Shown here: piece by piece, positions 52,881-63,129 of the stretch
Numbering within the stretch: position 1 is the stretch's first letter
Layout of the letters: each line of letters begins with the position of its first letter
DNA from: Armigeres subalbatus
Taxonomy: Eukaryota; Arthropoda; Insecta; Diptera; Culicidae
Direction of reading: 5' to 3'
Length of the DNA: 64,000 bases
NCBI RefSeq assembly: GCF_024139115.2
Contig: NC_085141.1
Location: forward strand, 134,539,822-134,603,821
Program-made: the position numbers and the translations under genes
The notes under the pieces: model-generated
Seen by the model: the letters and a program-made list of their open reading frames with translations, nothing else
Databases searched by the model: none
Told to the model about the DNA's origin: nothing

Positions 52881-55505
52881 CTAATGCAAGCAACGGACCC
52901 TAAACTTTTCTTTACACTCACCAAAGCGTTCATGTAAGGTTTTTATTCCGGCCAGACGGTGGACCTCGGATGTTCTTGTCCTGGGAGGGGTGTTGAGGAT
53001 CATCCTCAGGAATTTGTTTTGGACCCGTTGAAGTTTGAGGTGGTGGGTTTTAGCGCAGCTCTCCCAGACCGGCATGCCATATTCGATCACAGGGAGGATG
53101 ATTTGCTTGTAGACAGCAAGCTTATTTTTCAAGGACAATGACGACCGGCGGTTGATCAAAGGGTACAGAAGTTTCAACAAAACGTTACACTTTGTCACCG
53201 TTTTGTCAACCTGTTGCCTGAAAATAAGCTTGCTGTCGAGGGTCAAGCCAAGGTAGTCGGCCTCATTGGCCCATTCCACAGTCGTGCCATTGAGGATGAT
53301 TTTACAGTCCCCAGGCGGAACAAGTTTAGGGGATTTGGAGTGGGGAAAAATGATGACCTGGGTCTTCGCCGCGTTGATACAGATCTTCCAGCTGGTGAGG
53401 TACTCTGTCAGGGCATCCAGGCCTCGTTGGAGTTTTGCCACTAGCGCTCTGATCACTCTACCGTTGTAGACGATGGATGTGTCATCTGCGAACAGAGACA
53501 GAATGCCGCCTTCTGGAGGTTCTGGCATGTCGGAGGTGAACAGATTGAAAAGCAGGGGCCCGAGGATACTGCCCTGGGGAACGCCTGCGACGATGTTGTG
53601 CGCATTGGAACTCGCTCCGCTGATTGAGACCCGGAATGTCCTTGCCAACAGATAATTGTTGATGATTTTCACCAGGTAGCTGGGAAGATTGTAGCGTTGT
53701 AGTTTGTACACCAGGCCATCATGCCATACATTGTCAAATGCCTTCTCGACATCGAGTAAGGCCATGGCGGATGTTTTCGAGACAAACTTGTTCCGTCTGA
53801 GGACGTTGGTAACTCGGGTCAGTTGGTGTACAGTTGACCGACCGCGTCGGAAACCAAACTGTTCCTCGAGCAAGATGTTGAGATTTTCGGCAGACTCAAG
53901 TAACCGATGATAAATAGCTTTTTCGAATAGCTTGGATAACCCTGAGAGAAGGCTGATGGGTCGATAACTTTTGGGGGAGGAAGGATCCTTCCCAGGCTTC
54001 CGGATGGGGATGACTTTCGCTGACTTCCAGGACGATGGGAAGTAGCTGAGCCGGAGACACTGATTAAAGATCAGCGAGAGATGCTCAAAGAACGGAGCAC
54101 TCATGTGTTTGAGCTCGAGATTCAGGATGCTGTCGAAGCCTGGGGCCTTCATGTTCTTCGACGATTTGATATAGGCCGTCAATTCGTCAGCTGAGATCTC
54201 CAACTCCTCCGAGAAGTCGTTGGGAATCAAATGGATGTTGTTAGCATGCTCGTTGACGGCTGCTTCGTGTGGACTGACGATGTTCTGCCCAAGATTGTGT
54301 GAGCTGACGAAGTGACGACCTATTTCAGCGACCTTCTCTGCAGGAGTTATCAAGCGATCCTTAGAGCCATTATTGTCTAGTGGGATCAAAGGTGGAATGG
54401 GCCGAGGCTTGGATTTTAGAATTTTGGTCATTTTCCAGAACGGCTTAGCATAATCTGGGAGAGTGCGGATCTTATTCGAGAAGTCGTTATTTTGAGGTCC
54501 ACCATTCTGGCCTTGATAATTTTGTGATTCGATTGCAGCGTGCCTTAAGCTCAGGCAGTCCAGTACGCTGAAACTGCCTGCGAGTGACATTCCGCAATCG
54601 AATCAAATCTTTGGTGAGTGTATCGATGTTTAAGGAGTTGCTTACCTGCCGAGCCGTCGGTACGTGTTGCTCTCGGGCCGCCGTGATCGCCTCCTCGATA
54701 GCGCACAGCTGGCGGTCGATACTTTCCGGCGTCTCCGGACGCACCTCGTAGTCGACGGTGTTATCGACGCACTGCTGGAACCGCTGCCAGTTCACTCGGT
54801 GGTAGTTCCGCCGTAACTGCTGGTGCCGATTGACCGAGGAGCCCAGTTCCGCCACCACCGGATAGTGATCCGAACTGAGCTCCTGGTATACAACCGGCTG
54901 CGAGACGTGGTCACTCAGGTTTGTTACGTAGAGGTCGAGCGTTGCGTGGGCACCGGACCGACTCAGCCGAGTGGGGGAATCCGGGCTCAGGATCGTGTAG
55001 TGGCCTTCCTCCATGTCGTTGCTCCAGAGGTGCCGTTTCGAATGCCGCGACTGTTGCCCCAGGCTTCATGTTTGGCATTCAAGTCGCCGGCAATGATATA
55101 CTGGCCTTGCCTCCGCGTCAGCTTGACGATGTCCCTCCGAAGGGCAGCCGATGATCCATCGCCGGCTTTGGCTTGCGTTGGACAGTACGCCGCGATGAGC
55201 GCGATTGTGCCGACCGAAGTGGTGATTTCGACACCGATGGCCTCGATGACACTGAGCTGGAAGCTTGGAAGCAGACGACAGTTGATGTTGTAGCGAAGAG
55301 CGATGGCCACACCACCTCCCCTGGTCGGCCGGTCGAGTCGCACGATGCGGAAGTCCGGGATGTTGATGTTCACCTCCGGTTTTAGGTGCGTTTCGGTGAT
55401 GAACGCCACGTCTATTTCCTTCTCCTCAAGGAAATCCTTCAGCTCGATTGTTTTGCTCTTTAGCGAGCAAGCGTTCCAGTTGACCAGGCCCACCCTAGCA
55501 GCCAT
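52881..55505 (-). pseudogene. Jockey ORF2 (APE endonuclease-reverse transcriptase), copy A, frameshifted
   Basis: Starts MAARVGLVNWNAC at 55505, overlapping the ORF1 stop. Endonuclease motifs VNWNACSLKSK, FITETHLKPE, IIAGDLNAKHEAWGN and SSDHYPVVAEL are present. A frameshift lies near 55020, and single-A losses lie near 54520 and 54499. From there the RT is open to 52881: SYRPISLLSGLSKLF, QFGFRRGRSTVHQL, LLDVEKAFDNVWH, AGVPQGSILGPLLFN and the catalytic LFADDTS. The catalytic residues are all retained; only the frameshifts disable it. Confidence 0.88.
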
Positions 55506-56706
55506 TTTCAATGATGAACATGCCAAGTGTGAAGACCTGGTCGAATCGGGTTTTGCAGCCGCGCAGTCGAGTGGCGAGCTGCGCGAAGATCGGCATCAGC
55601 TGTTCCGGAGTGTACTGCCGACGGAACCCAGGAGGAGGAAGCGGGGGCCATTCGCTGGTGGATGGTGCCGACGATGCTGGAGCTTGGACCGATGCAGCTG
55701 CCGCTGCCAGTCGCTTGTGCGGCTGTAGCGGTGGGAGTATTGGAATCACACGATGGGGAGCCGGGATGGCTGGAAAGTTCACCTCGTTGATTACAGGAAC
55801 ACGGTTCTTCTTCGGAATGGTCCTTGTGGAAGCCTTCTTCCGGATTTCCAGAAACTCGGCTAGCTTTGGGCAGCCCTTTGTGGTGGCCCGATGTTTGTCG
55901 CCACAGTTGGCGCACTTGGGATCGGCCACCTCCATTTTGTCGCACTCGTCAGTCGGATGGGGTTCGCCACACTTGTTGCAGCGCGGCTTCATGCGGCAGT
56001 TTCTGGTGCCGTGCCCGAAATTGAAGCAGTTGGTGCATTGCGTGACATCGCGGTGCACTGGCCGATATCGCTCCCAGTCAACGACGGTGTAATTTATAAC
56101 GCCAACCAGCTTCAGGTCCTTCCAGGTAGTGGAGCCGTGCTCCAGATGGATCAGGTAAAGCTGGTCGCGATATTTCCTCGCCTTGTCGTGACGAGCGATC
56201 TTGTGGACGGCTACTGGCTTCAGTCCGCAACTTTCAAGCTCTGCTTGGAACTCTTCCTCCTTCATGTCGTGAAGTCCTCGCAGCAAAGCCTTGAGCGGCT
56301 TCGTGCCGGGGTGGTCATGAGTGTAGTACTCATACTTGTGGACCTCGAGGAACTCCACGACGGATTGATGATGGTCACTGTTGGCCGGCATCACTTTCAC
56401 GCCCTCGCTGCAGAGCCGAAAAGTACATTTCAGCCCCTTAGCGATCAGCTGGCGAATTTTTGGGCGTAAATCCGGCGGATCGCCCTTCACAAACACGGGC
56501 GGGCACTTCTCCTACCGCTCCGGTTGCACCTGCGGCAGCTGCGATTGCTGCTTCTTCCTCTTTTTCGGCGGATTGCCGGCGTCATCAAGCCGCAACGGCG
56601 AGAACACGTTGCTCTGCAAAAGCTGCTTGGAGGGGTTACCCGCGCCTCCAAGAGCAGTGCGATTAGGCACTTTTCCAGTTACCGAATCGGCCACCGAGTC
56701 TCCCAT
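55495..56706 (-). pseudogene. Jockey ORF1 (gag-like), copy A, with one stop
   Basis: Nucleic-acid-binding ORF1 protein, starting MGDSVADS at 56706. A TAG replaces the lysine codon after QVQPER (near residue 64; copy B reads RKGKCPP). The frame then continues uninterrupted to TAG at 55495-55497. It has a basic PPKKRKKQQ stretch and three tandem zinc knuckles, CTNCFNFGHGTRNC, CNKCGEPHPTDEC and CANCGDKHRATTKGC, near the middle to C-terminal third, followed by a proline-rich tail ending FIIENGC. A single base change separates it from an open frame. Confidence 0.87.
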
Positions 56707-57029
56707 GACGGGTCCGGGAGAGAATAACGCCAACGCGACAAGCGAAAACGTAAACAGCGAAAGAACGAGAAAAAAACACTTCGAAAAAATGCGCGAGCAA
56801 AAAACACGTCCGTACGTGTTGCTGTCTCGAACTGGAATGGTAGCGATTGGTTCGAGGACGCCCCTTTAGTAAGTGTGTGACGGGTACATAATATTTGCAG
56901 TCATGCCGGATAACAAAGAGGCGGGACTAATGGGCCATCTTTATTGATTACAAGAAAACTGCTCTCCCCCGCGCGTGTGGCATTTCATTTGAAATATCGC
57001 GGAGAACGGTCCCAGCATCGGTAGAGATG

Positions 57030-57300
57030 TCGCAAATTAATCGATTATTTCGATTAATCGATTATTTGTTGTGATAATCGATTCATTTTTAAATCGATTA
57101 CTTCCCAACGATTAATCGATTCAATAATCGATAAGAATCGAGAGTAATCGATTAATCGGGATTTTACGACAACTATTAGATTTCGATTACTTCAATTAAT
57201 CGATTCATCGTTATGATAATCGATTAATTTTGATTCGATTACTACTCAACGATGAATCGATTCAATAATCGTCAAGAATCGAGAGTAATCGATTAGTTAC
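57030..57300. repeat. ATCGATTA-rich block, two ~130-bp tandem copies
   Basis: AATCGATT/ATTAATCGATTA words occur some twenty times on both strands. Two tandem copies share GATAATCGATT, GATTCAATAATCG and AAGAATCGAGAGTAATCGAT, with a spacing near 130 bp. It lies between unit 2 and the degenerate unit 3. Confidence 0.82.
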
Positions 57301-58396
57301 TAATTGGAGTTGCTGAGCAAATTTTATTCGAAAAATTGGTTCTTTTCATTCTATGCAAAGGAAGATTGAGGCGAGGCGAACTTTTTTCAAAGTGCAAATT
57401 AACCGCTTGGAGACGCCATAAAGTTGCCTGGCGTCCGTAGCAGAACCACGAGCGCGCGTCGGAGGGAGATGCTACAAATATGTATTCGCATGGATGGCTT
57501 CAGTGGCAGTCAAGTTTAATTCTTTCAAGATTCTTATTTGGTTTTGTTATTCCAGCCTATGGCGTGGGTCGTGTGGTCGTTAGTGATTCGAAATATGTAT
57601 TATTGGGAATTAATCGATTCTTCTCATGGACACCATTTTAAATATAGGAAGATTGAGGCGAGACGAATTTGTTCAAAGTACGACGTCGTAGCCGAATTAC
57701 GTTGCCGTTCGTAGCAGAATAACGAGCGCGTATTGTAGATAGCTGCTGCAAATATGTATTCTAGCACTGGCACTAGATTCTTCATTTCACCAAACTGTTT
57801 TACGTAGTTTACGTCGGGCGGTCGTGTCTTGTACACAACCCTTATGATTTTTTACGAACAGATCGTAAGTTTCGAGTGGAAGATAGATTTTCAGTTATAA
57901 TTCGTTGAAAAATGACGACAAAGATATACTTTTTCCCATTGATAATAATTATTTTGAATCTCATGTGTTAGAGTATGGCGTGATTAGCGTGGAAAATGCT
58001 TTGCCTTTGTGGTATATTTGGTTTTTGGATTGGGAAAAAAAGTGCACAACCAATTTTTTCACTTATGATGCGTTTTCCAACTAGAACTAAATCTTTTATT
58101 TATTTTTGTTGCATTTTTTTTCCGCTTGCAAGGCAGTGGCAAATAACATTATCCGAACGGTCCGTTGTCTGCGGAATCCCAATCAAAATGGCTCGCGCGT
58201 GCCGGAAAGCAGCTTTCTTATATCTAATGAAGTAATTCCATTAGCCCCGCCTTTTCATTAATCGTTAGGAGTGCACATTATGTTTACATCCATATCAGAT
58301 CACAAAGGGGTGGAGCGCTCGGGCTTAAACTGTTTGAAAGATACTATAGAAAAGTAGTGAGCTCTCAGATCGTCAATATTCCTGAACAAGAGCACA
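57301..58396. repeat. Degenerate histone-like unit relics
   Basis: Two relics of the stem-loop region, GGTTCTTTTCATTCTATG (57336) and GATTCTTCTCATGGACACC (57615), are each followed by GGAAGATTGAGGCGAG and CAAAGT. Later, AAATGGCTCGCGCGTGCCGG and a CCCCGCCTTTTCATTAATCG segment (58190-58260) match the ends of units 1 and 2. No gene is recognised. Confidence 0.5.
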
Positions 58397-58513
58397 GCTC
58401 GAGACAGCAGCACGTACGGACGTGTTTTTTGCTCGCGCATTTTTTCCAAGTGTTTCGTTCGCTGTTTACGTTTTCGCTTCGTCGCGTTGGCGTTATTTTC
58501 TCCCGGACCCGTC

Positions 58514-59736
58514 ATGGGAGACTCGGTGGCCGATTCGGTCGCTGGAAAAGTGCCTAAGTACACTGCTCTTGGAGGCGCGGGTAACCCCTCCAAGCAGGTT
58601 TTGCAGAGCAACGTGTTCTCGTCGTTGCCGCTTGATGACGCCGGCAATCCGCCGAAAAAGAGGAAGAACCAGCAATCGCAGCTGCCGCAGGTGCAACCGG
58701 AGCGGAAGGGGAAGTGCCCGCCCGTGTTTGTGAAGGGCGATCCGCTGGATTTATGCCCAAAAATTCGCCAGCTGATCGCTAAGGGGCTGAAATGTACTTT
58801 TCGGCTCTGCAGCGAGGGCGTGAAAGTAATGCCGGCAAATAAGTACCATCATCAATCCGTCGTGGAGTTCCTCGAGGTCAACAAGTATGAGTACTACAGT
58901 CATGACCACCCCGGCACGAAGCCGCTCAAGGCTTTGCTGCGAGGACTTTACCACATGAAGGAGGAAGAGCTCCAAGCAGAGCTGGAAAGTTGCGGACTGA
59001 AGCCAGTAGCCGTCCACAAGATCGCTCGTCACGACAAGGCGAGGAGATATCGCGACCAGCTTTACCTGATCCATTTGGAGCACGGCTCCACTACCTGGAA
59101 CGACCTGAAGCTGGTTGGCGTTATAAATTACACCGTCGTTGACTGGGAACGATATCGGCCAGTGCACCGCGATGTCACAGGAACCAGTCCCAGGAACTGC
59201 CGCATGAAGCCGCGCTGCAACAAGTGTGGCGAACCCCATCCGACTGACGAGTGCGACAAAATGGAGGTGGCCAATCCCAAGTGCGCCAACTGTGGCGACA
59301 AACATCGGGCCACCACAAAGGGCTGCCCAAAGCGAGCCGAGTTCCTGGAAATGCGGAGGAAGGCTTCCACCAGGACCATTCCGAAGAAGAACCGTGTTCC
59401 TGTAATCAACGAGGTGAACTTTGCAGCCATCCCGGCTCCCCGTCCTGTGATTTCAATACTCCCACCGCTACAGCCGCACAAGCGACTGGCAGCGGCAGCT
59501 GCATCGGTCCAGCATCGTCGGCACCATCCACCAGTGAATGGCCCCCGCTTCCTCCTCCTGGGTTCCGTCGGCAGTCGGAGAACGAAGCCGTCCCACCGGA
59601 AGAATCTGCCCCGCTGTGCACTCCGGAGCAACTGATGCCGATCTTCGCGCAGCTCGCCACTCGACTGCGCGGCTGCAAAACCCGATTCGACCAGGTCTTC
59701 ACTCTTGGCATGTTCATCATTGAAAATGGCTGCTAG
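58514..59736 (+). pseudogene. Jockey ORF1 (gag-like), copy B
   Basis: Starts MGDSVADSVAGKV at 58514 and lacks the stop that breaks copy A. A ~30-bp change removes the first zinc knuckle: VTGTSPRNC replaces the segment that contains CTNCFNFGHGTRNC in copy A. CNKCGEPHPTDEC and CANCGDKHRATTKGC remain. A frameshift near 59512 moves the proline-rich tail into another frame, which ends FIIENGC at TAG 59734-59736. It carries an extra acidic stretch (ENEAVPPEESAP) absent from copy A. Confidence 0.85.
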
Positions 59737-60636
59737 GGTGGGCATGGTCAACTGGAACGCTTGCTCGCTAAAGAGCAAAATAATTGAGCAGAAGGATTTC
59801 CTTGAGGAGAAGGAAATAGACGTAGCGTTCATCACCGAAACGCACCTTAACCGGAGGTGAACGTCAACATCCCGGACTTCCGCATCGTGCGACTCGACCG
59901 GCCGACCAGGGGAGGTGGTGTGGCCATCGCTCTTCGCTACAACATCAACTGTCGTCTGCTTCCAAGCTTCCAGCTCAGTGCCATCGAGGCGATCGGTATC
60001 GAAATCACCACTTCGATCGGCACAATCGCGCTCATCGCGGCATACTGTCCAACGCAAGCCAAAGCCGGCGATGGATCATCGGCTGCCCTTCGGAGGGATA
60101 GTGATCAGAGCGCTAGTGGCAAAACTCCAACGAGGCCTGGATGCCCTGACAGAGTACCTCACCAGCTGGAAGATCTGTATCAACGCGGCGAAGACCCAGG
60201 TCATCATTTTCCCCCACTTTCCCCTAAACATGTTCCGCCTGGGGACTGTAAAATCATCCTCAATGGCACGACTGTGGAATCGGCCAACGAGGCCGACTAC
60301 CTTGGCTTGACCCTCGACAGCAAGCTTATTTTCAGGCAACAGGTACCTTTGATCAACCGACGGTCGTCATTGTTCCTGAAAAATAAGCTTGCTATCTACA
60401 AGCAAATCATCCTCCCTGTGATCGAATGCGGCATGCCAGTCTGGGAGAGCTGCGCTAAAACCCACCACCTCAAACTTCAACGGGTCCAAAACAAATTCCT
60501 GAGGATGATCCTCAACACCCCTCCCAGGACAAGAACATCTGAGGTTCACCGGCTGGCCGGGATAAAAACCTTACATGAACGCTTTGGCGAGTGTAAAGAA
60601 AAGTTTAGAGTCCGTTGCCTGCACTCGGACCTATAG
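59726..60636 (+). pseudogene. Jockey ORF2 remnant, copy B, RT core deleted
   Basis: Begins MAARVGMVNWNAC at 59726. A frameshift near 59850 follows ETHL. The endonuclease N-terminal part continues to AAYCPTQAKAGDGSSAALRR and then jumps at about 60098 to the late RT segment VIRALVAKLQRGLDAL, so the endonuclease C-terminus and RT motifs 0 to C, including FADD, are missing. A second 16-codon deletion lies after SKLIFRQQV. It ends near 60636. It cannot encode a polymerase. Confidence 0.85.
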
Positions 60637-60679
60637 AAGCGCTTAGGGCGCAACTTCCAATCTAGGTTATCAATTTTGA

Positions 60680-62902
60680 CGTAGGACTTACGTCTCTCTT
60701 TACTATACCGGGTGTCATTTCAAAATATTCAATTCGACCGCGTTACGCTGTGTTGAAAGATTTTAAACGTTAATAGCGTTCGTCTCAGTGGACGAATTTC
60801 TGCGGTAAGCCCCTCAATCGACAGATTTCAAGTATGCCTTCCATGTCCATGCTTGATAAGACCCGAAAAACTTGTTTCAATAGGCATGAAACTGTTTTCA
60901 ATGAAAAACATTGAGATCAAGGGAACCTATAAATATGGGTACCGCATAATTCTTGCATCATTCCATTACCACGTTCTGCTTGGTGCAAACACCAGCGAAT
61001 GAGCAGCCGCTGGGTCTGTCGAGAAGCCATAAAATAGCGCAACGCGATTTTTTCCTTTCATTCTGACCGGGACAAGCGAAGCAACCGCATCATCGATTGA
61101 ACAGCACTCACACCTTTTAGCAGGGAATGAAGTCTGCACCGACCGCTTTTTCGGCTCGACACCATCGAAGCCACCATCATCAGCCGAAACCTAGCCAGTA
61201 CAGCAGCAGTCCACCCTACAGACCCGACAAAGCATCAATGCTGAGCAGATACCGGCAGCAGCAGCAGAGTCGAGCCGAGACCGGCCGGCATCGGTGCTGA
61301 GCCGAGACAGGCTGAAGAAAAGCCACATGATGCAGCATGTATGTCCAAAAAACAAACGGTTCTTCAGAGAACCAATAATAGAGATCAATATCAATGCTTT
61401 CAATACCCTTCGGGATAGAAATTGTACTTGGGGCCAAATCCAATATTCTAGAGATAAAATTTTATGCGTGATTTTCATAAATAGCGTCAAAACTAACAGT
61501 GGATAATTTTCTGATTTAATTGCGAAGTGGACGAAGGACTTCGCTTGACCATGCCTTTAAAGATTCATAAGATGTCCAAATCTCTCACATAATTTTATTT
61601 GGATAAAAAAACACCGATAACAGGTCAAACATTAATAAACTCTCAATCGATTTTTCATCAAATGTTGGATTTTTTGGCATTGATCAAGAAATATCTAGAT
61701 AAACATTGTTTGATACTGACCGCACACAAAGCGAACGTGACTGAATGATCGTCCCATGTTACCAATTCTAAATCTTATCACCCGAAATCCCATGTCCGGG
61801 TGTTTCCTTCTTTCTACTACTAACAATGTTGTCTCAGAAAAGAACACGTACTTCCCACCTGAACTGCAATTCTAAGCTCGCTTGCCCGGCTTATTGGCCT
61901 GTATCTAGCGAAAAGTCCCGTTAGGAAATAGACGCCAGCAGCGAGCCACAAGCGTAAGAAGAAGAAGCCCTTCTCGAACGCGTTGATGATGATGACGCTT
62001 TGGCTGACAAAGAAGCGGGATACAAGACACTAGCTGATTGGCCCACCAATTGGGAAGCAGAGAAGATTCAAAATAAGGTATACAAGAAAAGTGCATTCAT
62101 GGGGGGTCCCGTAGCGTAGTTGGCTACACGTTCGCCTTACAAGCGGATGGTCATGGGTTCGATTCCCAACCCCTCCATCAAAAACCCTCGTCAGTCGCCA
62201 GATAGATTCGCAGCCCATGCGGAGGCGTTTGGGGTACGCGCCTCACCGTCACGACTGCCTGATGACGACTGACAACTTGTTCTTCTCGGAGGCATTCCTC
62301 CAACGTTATCCGGATAAATGGCAACCGAACAATGCAACGATCATTTGATACACACGACATGGACAAACGGACACAATGGACTCACGATGATATGGACTGG
62401 CAACGACAACAATAATGAATAATGGAAATCTAAAAATAGATTCTGTGTGGATTCTGTACAGCAGAATACCACAGTAGATATCGGCACAGTAGCGGTTAAG
62501 TAACACAGAGTGCCTAACAAATAAAGAAAGGAATAAAAAAAAAAGTGCATTCGCTCGCAGAGCATTCAGTCTTTTTTATACCATCACTAGAAATTCGCGG
62601 TTATTTGAAAAGATCGTTTTCTTACTTTTTGCACTTAGTCGAAGCAAACAGCCAGCCTCTAAGAGTTAAAAATAATGTTCTCCTTCATTCGCTATCGCAC
62701 GAATTAGAAGGCTCTTCAGTGGAAGGGCTGAGATACAGTCTACATCCCTTGCTGAGCCAACTTGTGGTTTATTTCAGGCAGTCCTTCAGTGGGAAGGTTG
62801 AGTAATATGGACATATTATGTATCTTAAAGGCATGGTCAAGTCAAGTCCTACGTCCACTTAGCGGTTATGTCACAGACATTACCCACTGTTCGTTTTTTA
62901 TT
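60680..62902. mobile_element. 2.2-kb GACGTAG-headed insertion in the jockey 3' UTR
   Basis: Starts TTTTGACGTAGGACTTACGTC and has, near its right end, the inverted motif AAGTCCTACGTC (62847-62858). It carries TATA-like CCTATAAATATGG (about 60927) and a stem-loop-like GGTTCTTCAGAGAACC (about 61360). An inner pair of ~50-bp inverted repeats (61526-61577 and 62809-62859, GTGGACG(A/T)AGGACTT...) bounds a 1.3-kb segment that holds a SINE. The insertion boundary is inferred from the restored jockey 3' UTR. Confidence 0.6.
62099..62540 (+). mobile_element. tRNA-headed SINE, 442 bp
   Basis: Head with a perfect A box TAGCGTAGTTGG (62112-62123) and B box GGTTCGATTCC (62156-62166). The anticodon arm TTCGC-CTTACAA-GCGGA would read UAC (Val-like). 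The tail is AATAAAGAAAGGAAT plus A run. A 12-bp target duplication AAAAGTGCATTC lies at 62087-62098 and 62541-62552. The acceptor and T stems are imperfect, so it is a SINE head and not a working tRNA gene. Confidence 0.88.
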
Positions 62903-63129
62903 GTTAATATTAGTGTACATAGTAGTTAGGTTATCAAATTTTCTAAATCAATCAATGCCTCCTTAAGGCTATTCTGATACATTAGATAAACTTTATAAAT
63001 TATATTTAAATCCTAACCATTGCTATTGAACCGAATCAAAGATGAAGGGCCAAGTGGCCAAACACTTGTAATGTTAAAAATAATGTAACAAACAAAAATC
63101 AAAAATAAATGAATTTAAGTCAAAAAAAA

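Larger units (their letters stand above)
52603..56857 (-). mobile_element. Full-length jockey-clade non-LTR retrotransposon, copy A
   Basis: A 4255-bp minus-strand insertion with a perfect 12-bp target duplication ACGCCCCTTTAG (52591-52602 and 56858-56869) and an A tail (a T run from 52603). ORF1 has jockey-type zinc knuckles and ORF2 encodes APE endonuclease and RT, without the C-terminal zinc knuckle of R1-clade elements. ORF1 and ORF2 overlap by 11 bases. Both ORFs are broken by few changes, so the insertion is probably fairly young. Confidence 0.9.
58397..63129 (+). mobile_element. Jockey-clade retrotransposon, copy B, deleted and split by an insertion
   Basis: Same family as copy A, plus strand. 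The element runs from 58397 to about 60679 and resumes at about 62900, where TTTTTTATTGTTAATATTAG continues the 3' UTR to an A run at 63122-63129. Compared with copy A it lacks ~1.7 kb between the endonuclease and the late RT, plus smaller deletions. Confidence 0.85.

Noticed and set aside
62105..62180. Functional tRNA-Val gene
   Set aside because: A and B boxes are perfect, but acceptor and T stems are imperfect, and the sequence continues into a 440-bp retroposed body with a 12-bp target duplication.
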